DNA of 64,000 nucleotides from the NCBI GenBank assembly GCA_017506865.1, contig JAFCMP010000096.1:1-64000 (forward strand), written 5' to 3'. The translations under genes and the position numbers were made by a program. This stretch comes from Tribonema minus. Taxonomy: Eukaryota; Sar; Xanthophyceae; Tribonematales; Tribonemataceae. The notes under the pieces were generated by a model. That model searched no databases, was not told where the DNA came from, and saw nothing but the letters and a program-made list of their open reading frames with translations. Positions 53,161 to 63,837 of this stretch are shown in pieces; position 1 is the stretch's first letter, and every line of letters begins with the position of its first letter.

Positions 53161-56100
53161 ATGGCGGGGGAGAACTGTGTGTATTCATGCTCGCATCCCG
53201 TGTATGGAGGCGTAGGTACCTGCGTGAGCTACGGCGACGGCTCCATGTCCGCGCCACTGCTGTATTATTGTGTCTGTGCTGCTCCAGGCTACCTGACCAC
53301 TAATATCCTGGGCTACCCATCATGGTGAGTGATATGAGCAAAATGGCAAGTGCGCAGCTGGTTCTCCTTTGAATTTGATCTCGAGGGTTTCGTGATCGTA
53401 GGGTACTATCAGTGGTTGGATCTTGCAGATGTTGCCGCAGTTTACAGTGCAAGGAGGGTCGCACTCGCCAGTGCGCGAGGACACACAAGTGATGGCACAT
53501 CAGGAGGCAAGAAGGCAGGTCGATCTTTGAGAGTGCTCTTCAATGGCGTAAAACGCATTGGAAGGAGTTGTCACTAGGCGCAGCATCACCAGTAGCAATG
53601 CTGATTTTTCACTTGCTAGTGCCACGTAGTGCAGTCAGCTTCGAGAGTTCGCCAACACTCCAGAGTCCAATACCAACCACACCGAACACTGAGTTTGGAC
53701 TGGCCTTCCAGGCACAGTTAATTCTGTCCATGTGTGGTGGGGGCAGCTTGATGCTCAGCATCTCAAAATCAACAAAATCATAATGCCAACAACTGCCTGT
53801 ATAGCCACTCTGACGGAACTTTCACGCCAACGCCATCATGTACCGACTACACTTCAAAACCCTCAGCAAAGGCAGGGGGGCACCGAGATCCACGCTCACA
53901 GCAAGCTCCCCCTCCCCCCCGCCCCCCCCCCCCCAACGCCCCCGCAGCGTCAACGCCGGCGCGCACTACGCCGTGCATGCCTTCATCCTGCTCCTCTCGG
54001 TCGCGTGCATCGCGCACGGCTGCTGGCACTTCCTGCGCCAGCGCGACCTCGTGAGCCAGGCGGGCGCGGCGGTGACGTGCCACCAGCGCGTGCCCATGAT
54101 GGACGCGCTGCGCTTCCGCCTCGCGGCGCTGGAGGCGGCGTGGGGCGTGGTCACGGCGGCGTACTTCGCCGCGGAGATGGTCCCGGGCGTGCGCTTCGCG
54201 GCGCTGTTCCCGGCGTTCGCGCTGGTGCAGGTGCGCGCGCGCGACGCGAGGGACCGCGGTCGAGATGGTGGTGGTGGTGGTGGTGGTGGTGGTGGTGGTG
54301 GTAGTGGTGGTGGTAGTGGTGGTAGTGGTGGTGGCGGTGGCGGTGATGGTGGTGGTGGATGTGGTGGTGGTGGTGGTGGTCATGCCAGCGTACTTCGAAG
54401 CACTTGTTTGCCTATCAGCGCTGTGAATCAGCGTCACTGTGTAGACCGGCGGAGCAGCTCTATGCATGCCTCCTTTGAGATTCCTGATTTCCAAAACCAA
54501 TTGGCGTAGGCAATCAGACGGGCAGTGCAGCGCGGTTTCAAATTTTCTATCGTTTCCTCTGAGGCAGCCACAAAACGCGCCACTTTGCTGCCTTGCCAAC
54601 CCTGAAAGCACCAACGACAGCTGCAGCCGCCCTGAGCCCAAGATTCGCCCCCCCGCCACCCCCCGCGCACCCCCCCCCAGGTGCTCTTCGTCACCAGCAG
54701 CATCACCGCGGCGCACCTCTGGGTCTGCGCGCTGCCGCGCGCGCTGCTGCGACGCGGCTCCGTGGCAGCGTTGCTCGCCGAGAACTGCGCCACCGACGCG
54801 TCCAACCGCGAGCTCGGCGCGGCGGCGGCGGTGCTCTGCGCCGGCGCCGCGGCGGCGTGCGCGGCGGGCGCGTGGGCGTCGCCCGCGGAGACGGGGCTGC
54901 TGAGCGCCGGGAGCCTCGTGACGGTGCTGCGCGGCGTGGCGCTCGTGGTGGCGGCGCTCGACGCGTTCCTCATCAATGTCGCCTTGGGTTCGCTGCTCGC
55001 GATGGTGACGGCGGCGCGCGACAAGAGCCACCCGGGGAGCCGCCAGCGCGTGGAGTACAGCGACAGCATGCAGCGCATCGTGGTGCGTGCGGCGGCGTGC
55101 GTGCTCATCTGCACATCTGCACATGAGATGCCGGGGATGGTGCATGTTCGGCTGAATGGCGCGTGTGTGATGTCCGCTTGTGCAGCGGCGGCGGCGCGCG
55201 GCGGCAGCGGGGCTGGCACCGCTTGTGCGCGCACCGTTATTGCATCAGTTCTGTGTGTGTTGCGGATGACACATGCCGTGCCTGCCGCTGCCGCTGCGCT
55301 CTTGCATCAGTACTGCGTGTGTTGCGCGTGACAAATGCCGTGGCCTGCCGCAGCGCATGAAGCTGAAGCGTTTCCGCGTCTGTCGAATCTGTGCGCAGGT
55401 GCTGATGATGGGCGCGGACGCGATACTCATCGTCTTTGCGGCCATGCTGCTGTTCGGCGCGTGCACGGAGCGCGGGCGCAGCACGCCGCTCGTGTACTTT
55501 GCGCTCGTGTACGGGTTCCTGCCGGGGCTGTGGGTAATGTACAACATGCAGGCAAGCAACGACGCCGCTTCCGCTGCACGCCCTGTGCGTATGCTGTGTA
55601 TGGCTTTGAGTGCGCGCACTGCAATCATGTGACTCAAAAGCTACGTTGCCAGTGCGCAAGCAACCGACTGCAGTGGTCGACATTAGCTGCCGCTGACTTC
55701 TGGCTGAACTCGTGATCATATATATACCAATCCTCAACCAACATCACCATCGCGTACTCGGTGTGCTACTAGCGCTCTCTGAGCGGTAAGTCTCAAGACG
55801 GAAATGGGCGCCATGATGATGAAACCCGGGCCGCAACATCTCAGGCGCCCTCACCATTTCAGCACAACAAAGTCCTATCCTACATTAGCGCCACTTGACA
55901 GTTGCCAAGCTGAACATGACCACTGCTCATGGCCGACAGCACCACTTTCCGCCCGCCCGTAAATCCGCGCAGTGTCTGGCGAGGAAACTCGCGCCGGAGG
56001 CTCAGGACGCGAAGTCAGCGGCGGCGGCAGCGGCGGGGGGCCTCGGCGGAACGCTTCAGTTGCGGGGAACGCTGCAGCACCACCACACCAGGCAGGTCAC

Positions 56101-56887
56101 CAAGCTCAACCTGCCGCCGCTCGCCGCCAATGCCAATGCGCTGGAACTCGCATCGGAGCTGCTGACGCCTAGGACCGCGCCGTTGGGGAGCGCGCCGTCG
56201 AGCCCTGCTGCTGCCGCCGCCGCCGCTGCCGCCGCCGCGCGTGGCGACGACGACGGCGGCGATCTTCCGCGGGTTGCGGCGGCGACCACGGACGTAACGG
56301 ACGACACTCAGGGTGTGTTTCACGGCCAGAACCCGAGCTTCGCCGGGCAGCACGGGCGCGAGATGCTGCGCGCTGCGACGGCGGAAGCGGCGGTGAGCGC
56401 GCCGCCGTCGCCGTTGCTGTCGCTGCGGGGCGCAGCGGCACCGGCGGTGGTAGCGGCGGCGGTTGAGGCGGCGGCGGGCACTGGCGCCGCTGCCGCTGAC
56501 GACAGGGGGCTCGACACGCAATCATCGATGCCGCCGTGGAGTGCGGCGGGCAGCGACGAGCTGGCGCTGCCGCTGCCGCAGCACCAGTCGCCGCGGTCAC
56601 GGCTCGGCAGCCCACGCAGCAGCAGCGCTCAGTCTCCGGGCAGCCCCAATCGGCGGCCAGCGGCAGAAGATGGTGACAGCACGACTGACGGTGGCTCTGC
56701 GTCACCGCCGCTGTCGCCGCCGTTGCCGTCGGCGCAGCAGCAGCAGCAGCAGCGCGGTCCGCCCAGGGTCGTCGTCAGCAGCCCGCGCAGCGGCGTCGCC
56801 ACCGCGCTCGCGTCGCCGCTGCAGTCGCCGCGGGCGTCTGCGGCGGCTGCCGCGTCCGCCTCCGATGGCGGCGCAGGGGCACCGTGA
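53161..56887 (+). CDS. Cys-rich ectodomain plus about seven-TM membrane protein
   Basis: Exons 53161-53324, 53948-54230, 54681-55082, 55399-55551 and 55973-56887, phases 2, 0, 0 and 0, give 638 aa. The N-terminus reads MAGENCVYSCSHPVYGGV with further cysteines (CVCAAPGY, YPSC across the first splice), like an EGF-type module. No classical signal peptide is visible. Hydrophobic stretches follow at AVHAFILLLSVACIAHG, LEAAWGVVTAAYFAA, FPAFALVQVLFVTSSI, GAAAAVLCAGAAAACAAG, LRGVALVVAALDAFLINVA, ADAILIVFAAMLLFGA and LVYFALVYGFLPGLW. A 300-residue low-complexity tail rich in Ala, Ser and Pro is probably cytoplasmic. The topology resembles a receptor but I do not recognise a family. The exon 4 donor is either CAG/GCAAGC (used here) or GTGG/GTAATG. 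Confidence 0.72.
54263..54385 (+). repeat. (GGT)n microsatellite
   Basis: About 40 imperfect GGT units in intron 2 of the 7TM gene, directly after the donor. Confidence 0.92.
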
Positions 56888-57613
56888 GAGAACCGTGACA
56901 GCCGCCGGCGGCCTTTGGGCGTTGGCGCGCTCCTGCATGAATTGTTGTTCAGATTTGTCGTTCCCATCCGCGCTCGCTGTGCCAGCAAGTAAGCCAACTC
57001 TGTCCATTCTCTGTGCTCAGATGCTGGCTCCGCTGAATGCTGTCTGGTCTGTATGTGTGCAATGGACAAGCGCATGGGTGCAGTGCCAGTCTCTGCAGCA
57101 GCACGTCCGTCGGTCATTGCCTGTCGACTGCTGCACCAGTGATTGTGGACCCTGTACCAGACCTCTGGCATGGACACAAGATGTTGCCGGTAAGAAGGGA
57201 AACTTAGACGATTCGACTGCATGCGCGCAGAGCGCAAACAACACATGTGTAAAGTGGCAGTACCCTGCAGAAGTGCAGTGCTCAAAGGCAGTGGTGTAGG
57301 AAGCAATTTGCGCTTGATGTGCATCGGCATTGCTCCGGTGCACCGCCGGTGCGCGCGACGACAGCATAGGCAGCGCGCAGCACCACGCCTCAACCCGCGC
57401 AAGCGCACAGCAAGTAGGATTACGCTGTGTCTGTATTACTGCATCACCGTCAACAAACCCGCGCACGCGTTGTGTGTTCGCCCGGCCGCCGCACGACACC
57501 CCCCTCCCCCTGCCTCGCCGCAACGCAAGGCAGCTTTGCCAGACGCGGCAAAAGCGCCAGCAGCGCGCGCGATTTCCTCTTCTCCGCAGTGCGCTGCACT
57601 AGCGCCGCAAACT
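56888..57613. other. Convergent 3' ends, no gene recognised
   Basis: Lies between the 7TM gene (plus) and VPS35 (minus). No exon or RNA gene seen. Confidence 0.45.
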
Positions 57614-60600
57614 TCAAAGAGCGACGGCCGCGAACTTCAACCGCAGCTCCTCCGGGACGTCGGGGTGTGAGCGCTTGGCGACGATGCTGGCGACCGTGTT
57701 GCGGAAGAACACCTCCGCCTGCATGGGCGCCAAGGGGAAGGGGGGGGGGGGGGGGACGATGAGTTGGACTGCAGTGGAAGTTGCAGTCTGGTGCAAGAGA
57801 GGCCATTTGAACTTCAACTTTAGAGTTTGCGGTGCTCCTGCCGCGCACCATGCCCCTGTCATTCGCCCGTCTCGAATCATATAGCTGGGTGACAGAGCGC
57901 GGCAAGCGCGATGCGGCGCGACGTTGATCTCTTTCATACTTCTACATGACACATTATAGCGTGCGTCATCGGCCAGGCTTGGAGGGACAGCAGCAGCGCT
58001 CCGGGGGCCGCCCCCAGCGTGAGCACGGCATGTGCACAAGCGCGCGCGCTCGCCTCAGTCTGCGGAAAGCCGGGGGTGTGCTTGATCAACAAGGAGCTGC
58101 TCGCATGAGGTGTACTTTTTCAGCGCTAGGTTAGGGTTAGGGGAGCGTAGTGCTTGATCGACGCAGATCCTGCGCTGGCGCTGTGGAGACACTGTTTGCG
58201 GCACGGCATTTTGTGTAACAGTAGCGCACTGCAGAGAAAGCAGCTGTGCTCTGCCTCGGCAAGGAGATGCTCGCCTTTGAGAGGTTGCGGCAACGGAATG
58301 CAAGTCGCAAGCGCATGCGCAGTCGGTAGACGTTGTGGTGGAGGTCTGCTATGCAGCAGGATGGCATCTGGTGTGTAGGCATCCACGAATCTCAGGTCAG
58401 GGTTAGGGTTGGCAGAGCGACGCTGCATCGCATCAAATTTGCATGGCTGCTTCCATGTGACATTCGCATGGCTACTTCCATGTGACATGCTCAAGAACAC
58501 TGCCTGCGACTTGCAGCATGCGCGCCGACAAGAGTGGCGGGCCACAAGCAACGCGATCAAGATTGAGGGCTGCCACTTCAGAACACAATTGCCCACCAAT
58601 GCACTGTACCTTTGAGCCGCGCCAGTCATTTGGTACCGCCTGCACTTCGCCCTGACGCTTGCCACCAGATACAGGTAACAGAGGACACACCTGCGCATTG
58701 GCCAACTTCATCTGGTGACGCACTTGCGCATGGGCTAGCTTCACAAGGTGACACAAATCTGCACCGTGACCGCGTGGCTAAGTTCATGGCGTGACGCACC
58801 TGTGTCTTGGCTGGCGATGGCTCCATGGATTGAAGTTGGTCCCGGACCAGCTGCACCAGCCTGAGGTGTCAACGCAACCGACGCATCAAGCACCTCGTTT
58901 GGAAAACAATCTGCACTTTGTACGCTAACGCTCAGCAACAGTGACGCTTGGCAGGTGATCAGCAATCGCTGCCTGCGCGACGCGCAACATCAAATCAACC
59001 AATCTCCTGGGAAGCGCGCCGGGACATACTCGAAGCATCGGCAGGTTGACCAGTAGGCAAGTAGACGTGCGTACTGCCAGTTTTGCACAAGCTCAGCAGC
59101 GCAGCGGCCGCCGCACTCAGGGTATGCATGTAGCAATGGCCAGTGGGGCAGCAGCAAGCGAACGGCAATGCGGCACGACGCTGGCCAAGTAGGCAGAACC
59201 ATGCAAATGGCACAATGGCACAGCGGCGCACGACTGCGCAGGGCCTGAGCGCTGCCGCTCACGCGACGAGCGGACGCTCGCCTGACGCTACAGTAGGCGG
59301 GCTAAAGCAAACAAGCTAGTAGCCCTGATCCTATTATCTCGCCCTCGCCCTAACATCTCGCCCTGTGTAGAACCAAGCCCCATTCCGGACGAGCTGAACT
59401 GCGCTGTGCAAGCAGCAGTGCACCTCGCACTACCAGTTTCAAGAGCGATTCATCGTTCAAGTGCAGGCAAGGCAGGTGACGCTCCCACCTGTCACTGCTC
59501 AGCAAGCCCTAAGCATGGGGCACGCAATGCTACCACACCTCATCATAAACCTCAAGTAATGGCTCACCTAACCCTAACCCTAGCCCTAACCCTAACCCTC
59601 ACCTGGAGATGTACTTCTCCGCCACGTCCGCGTTGCCATGCTCAAAGTAGTACACGTACAGGTTCAGCACCTGGCGGGGCGCGACAGCGGTTTGGGGGCG
59701 GTGTGAGCTGCATTGACCGCGCTTGGAACGCAAGCGTACCAGAGTGAGCGCAAGCAGGCGGTGTGAGCTGTATGGAGCGCATCAGGACACTCATGTACAT
59801 ACCAAGTAAATGATGATGAACAAGGGCAACAGAACAGCAATCATGGTTACGCCCACGGCTGCAGTTGACGCACATGCGTGCAAGCGCAAGCAGAAAAATT
59901 GTGACTGAAGCTACAGAACATGCATGTGGCTGGACCCGCAGGCACATGTAGAGAATAGCAAATACACGACCGGGTGGGCGACAGTGCTACAAGCGCCACC
60001 TACTCCTGAAGTCATTTGTGATGGCGACTGCACAATTCCAGCCTCACCTGCTCGAGTTGGTTGTGGACTACAAGTGTACTGTACGTGTACTCCGTGTGCA
60101 CACGTCTGGGTCCGCAGTGCGCTCCTCAACATGATGATTGAGTGCTCATCATGGCAGATAGTCGTGCCACCCAGTCCTAACCCTAACCCTAGCCCTAACC
60201 ACCTGGGCTGCCGGCCCCTTTCTTCATGCAGCGAGCACCACGAACTACCCCCAGTATCTATTTGTGTGATGGGAGCCATACCCACCATCTCCCCCTTACT
60301 CGCACTGCCGATTGGAGCTGAGCCTGCATATTGACTTCAAGTATTGATGGCGCACTTCACCATTGACGTGCTCCCATGCTCACATCCGTGCCTCCCACAA
60401 GGGCTAGCGCGTGAACTGACTTCACGTAGCCGGAACGCATCATCCCATGTAGCCCAAATAATAGACCCTGGTGGAAACCTGACCCTAACCCTTATTCATG
60501 GCCCCCGGCGCTGATGGCAAACCCTAGCCCCAGCAATGAGCGACGCTCACCTCCACGAAGAGCACGACGTTGGTCCCTCCAGCCATGCACCCGTCTGTGG

Positions 60601-63600
60601 CGCCAGCGCATGAGAACCATAGAGTGAGACTATATCAGAGCTCGAATGAGAGAAAAACAGAGCAAAATGCTGCAATCAGCGCTGTTGAAAAACAACCACA
60701 AACCTTGCGCTGTGATGTACGCGCGCTTGGCTGGCCGACTGCCATTGCATCAACTGGCAACGCGAAGAGCATGTGGGAGGCGCCCATGCCCGCAGCAAAT
60801 GTTCACCGCAAGGGGTGAGCTGGAGGCACTCAAGGACACGGTGCCGCGCGCCCCCTGAACACTCAAGGACACGGTGCCGCGCGCACCCTGAACAGTTGAA
60901 GTACACTCTTGAAGTAGATATAGGCCGCGAGGTGACGCAGCGCACCTGAGCATTGCAGCGCGCCGAGAGGACGTTGGAGGCCCCCCCGTACCCTCGCTTG
61001 GAAGCACTTGAACTAGAGATAACTTCATGAGGTGACGCGCCGCACCTGCGCTCTTGAGCGCGCGGTGGAAGAACTCGACGACGCGGCGCGCGCACACCCT
61101 GAACAGTTGAACTACATTCTTGAAGACAGATAGGTCGCAAGGTGACGCGCCGCACCTGCAATTTTGAGCGCGCGCTGGAGGCACACCAGGACACGGCGTG
61201 CGCGTCCCCTTGACAATTGAAGTACATTCTTGAAGTAAAAATAGGTTGCGAGGTGACGCGCTGCACCTGCAATCTTGAGCGCGCGCTGGAGGCACTCGAG
61301 GACGCGGCGCGCGTCCCTCTTGAAGTGCGCGCCGGCGTCGTCCTCCGCCGCCCAGAAGAGGTGGCTGCACATCGCCACCGCCCTGTTCAGGTTGGAGTTG
61401 CGGACGTGAATGAGTCGGTGAGAGACTGATCATGTCAGCTCACAGTGCTGTAGAATATGCAACTGCCAGGCCCGCATGGATCGTGAGCGGTTGATCATGT
61501 CAGCTGTACTGCTTTAGCCTGTCATGACAGGTGGCTGCACATTGCAGCCACCGTGACCTAGTTCAACTTGCGGGCACAATCATTGTCAGCTGACGTTGCC
61601 ACACTCCTGGCGATAACACTTGTCAACGCGCATGTGTTGCCACAGACCCTGCTGCAGTCGTAGTCCTGACCTTAACTTGTACCGTAGCCCTAAGCTGTCA
61701 CAAAAGTTCATGCTGGGTGACTAGGGTCAGCACACTCGACTGGAACTGGCACCACGGGCAGAAAGGCCTCGTAGTCCTTTGTAGCCCTTGCAGCCCCCCC
61801 CTTTGCGCACGTACACACTGCAACATACTTGCTTAAAGTACATACTTCACGTGTACTCTCCCTCTGCATGCCGTGGCCGGCCATCGTCGGCCGCACCGCC
61901 TCACTCGAGCGCCAACTCGACACAGTGGCTCAAGACTTGAGGCTCATCCCTGCGGTCTGAAGTACTTGTATTACTTACCTGGACTGATCAGGCTTCCGCA
62001 GCAGGCGCACGCCGTACTGCGCCGTCTTCGCCGCCAGGGCCTCCCAGTCCGCCGCGTTGAAGCCGGAGCACGATGTCAGCGCACCGACGAGCGCTGTAAC
62101 CGCCGACACCTGCGTTACAGTTACGGGATTTGAGTACATAAGGGTGCATCAGGGTTGGGGTGTGAGCAACACGCCTGGGCGAACGTGGCAGCAACTCCGC
62201 CATAGGAGAACACAGCGCAGCATGCCTCAGCTGGTTAGCTGGGCCAACGCTGGGAGCACGGCACTGGCGCAGCGTTGGCGCAGCGCAGGCGAGCATCATG
62301 GCGTAGCACGCAGCTGCGCCGCAGGCGCTGCCGACGTGCAGTGAGCGCAATTAGAACTTTAAAATGTGACATGCCTGCACTCACGGGCTCTACAGTACCC
62401 TGATCTGGTCTCTGCGAAGAGGACATGCACAGTCTCATGTGACATCCTTTTTTGCCATAAAGTAGTCCTCCTTTGGGACATTAGTCAACTCAACTCAATT
62501 TAACTCAAGCGCAGTCAAGGTAAGTACATAAACCCAGTCTCGGCTTGCCTTGCTCGCGCGCAAAAACATCAAAGCTCTGAACTGCAGCGCGTGACTCTCC
62601 TGCGCGCGCACAACTTCAATACTGCCAAGTTCAGCGTGTGACTTGCCTGTGCGCGCGCCTCCGTGAGCTCGTCCTCGTAGAGTATGCACGCCTGGCTGAC
62701 GAACTCGTAGGCAATCGCGGGGAAGCCCGCCCTGTCCGCAGCTGCGGAGCAGAGAGCGGCGCGCGGAAGGACAGGCACGTCACATGCTGACAGCATTCAG
62801 GATTGTTGAAGTGGGAGTTGCAGGCGCGCCCGGAGGTGCGCGGCGGGCCAGCGTCATAATCTCGAACGATGTTCATGAGGCATCGGGCTACAGTTCAAGG
62901 CGAACCTCAAGTGTGCGCGCTGATGCGTCTGCCGCACCAGCGTGCAATTGCGATGAGGCACATGCAGTTTAAGGGCGACTCTCCCTTTGCCCTGCAGGAC
63001 GACGGCAAAATGAGTTGAGCAACGGCAGCAGAACAAGACACGTGCATCAAACGCATATAGGGTTAGGGTTGGGCGCCACATCGCGGTGGACCAAGGGCTC
63101 TGCGCGGCGGCAGCGGTTGACGTGCCGCTGAGCGTCACCACGAGCGCTGCAAACTGCAACTTCGAAGTTGCAAGCGGCAGCGCTCACCTATGGCGCACTG
63201 CAGGAACAGCCGCAGCGACGCGGCGGGGAACATGGGCGCCATCGCCGTCACCGTCTCGTGCACAAACTGGAACATCTTGCGGCTGCCGTACTTGAGCGGC
63301 GACACCGCGGGTGCCGCCGCCGCCGCCGCCGCCTCTGCTGCCGCGGCGCCGTCTTCATCTGCACCTGGCGACGCTGCCGCCACCGTTGCCGCTTTTGCCG
63401 CCGCCACTGCCAGCACAGCCGCCGCCTGCGGGCTGCTCGCCGCCGCCGCTGCCGCAGGCGGCGTTGCCGGCGCAGGCGCTGCCGCCGCTGCTGCTTGCGC
63501 AGCCGGCGGCACAGCGGGAGATTCGAGCGCAGCTGCCGCCGCGCCGCCGCCGTCCGCCGCTTCCCCGTCCGCCGGCTGAGCCGCCTCCTCTGATGCAACT

Positions 63601-63837
63601 TCAACCATTGAAGTTGCAGGCGACGCCGTTTCTTGCTCCGCCTCTGCTGCGGCAGCGGCAGCGGCGCTGTGCGGGGAGCCGTGCGCATTTGCCGCAGTGA
63701 GCTCTGCAACGGCGGCGCCTTGCGTGCCGTCGCCATTGTCGTCGGCGGCGGCGGCCGCGGCGGGGGAGCGCGGCGGCGATGGGATGGGCGACGGTATGGT
63801 CTTGGGCTGCGGCGCCGCGGGCGTGCTGACGCCTGTC
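57614..63837 (-). CDS. VPS35: VPS35 retromer subunit, C-terminal part (5' end outside window)
   Basis: Exons on the minus strand: about 63188-63837, 62647-62741, 61979-62109, 61267-61382, 60551-60594, 59603-59670, 58800-58860, 57614-57718, with consistent phases. Diagnostic VPS35 blocks in order: YGSRKMFQFVHETV, LRLFLQCAIAADRAGFPAIA, YEFVSQACILYEDELTEA, TALVGALTSCSGF, AKTAQYGVRLLRKPDQ, VAMCSHLFWAAEDDAG, RRVLECLQRALKIA, GGTNVVLFVEVLNLYVYYFE and the end VFFRNTVASIVAKR. These form the alpha-solenoid that binds VPS29 in the retromer, which recycles receptors from endosomes. A polyalanine insertion of about 190 residues precedes KYGSRK and is not known in the family. Intron 62108-62648 side uses a GC donor (CAG/GCAAGT at 62647). 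The first exon boundary near 63837 is uncertain. Confidence 0.92.
57740..57757 (-). promoter_or_regulatory. Poly-C tract before the last VPS35 acceptor
   Basis: An 18-nt G-run on the plus strand, i.e. a C-only polypyrimidine tract about 20 nt upstream of the acceptor GCATGCAG/GCGGAG. Confidence 0.6.
58685..58800 (-). repeat. Three donor-edge copies after VPS35 penultimate exon
   Basis: On the coding strand CAAGACACAG/GTGCGTCAC (real, 58800) is followed by similar GCGCAA/GTGCGTCAC and GCGCAG/GTGTGTCC about every 35 nt. GCCATGAACTTAGCC-like linker sequence separates them. Confidence 0.72.
60800..61230 (-). repeat. Four to five donor-edge copies of a VPS35 exon
   Basis: Copies of the exon end at 61267-61320 (plus-strand GAGGTGACGCGCCGCACCTG, GAGCGCGCGCTGGAGGCAC, GACGCGGCGCGCG) lie near 60810, 60860, 60930, 61035 and 61140. 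They are spaced about 105-110 bp and linked by CCTGAACAGTTGAAGTACA and ATTCTTGAAG. Several keep an intact donor. Confidence 0.9.
62530..62640 (-). repeat. Donor-edge copies of VPS35 exon 62647-62741
   Basis: GCGTGACTCTCCTGCGCGCG (about 62588) and a weaker GCTTGCCTTGCTCGCGCGC (about 62542) repeat the exon end GTGACTTGCCTGTGCGCGCG. Confidence 0.68.

Larger units (their letters stand above)
27820..63070. repeat. Telomere-like CCCTAA/TTAGGG clusters in introns
   Basis: Short runs or near-runs of CCCTAA occur at about 27840-27865, 28170-28235, 30575-30625, 31888-31910, 58128-58141, 58398-58410, 59565-59602, 60174-60200 and 63056-63070. All lie in introns of CFAP57 or VPS35. The longest, about 59570-59602, has five units. 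They do not form a terminal telomere. Confidence 0.75.

Noticed and set aside
59565-59602. Chromosome end or telomere
   Set aside because: Only about five units, with VPS35 exons on both sides.
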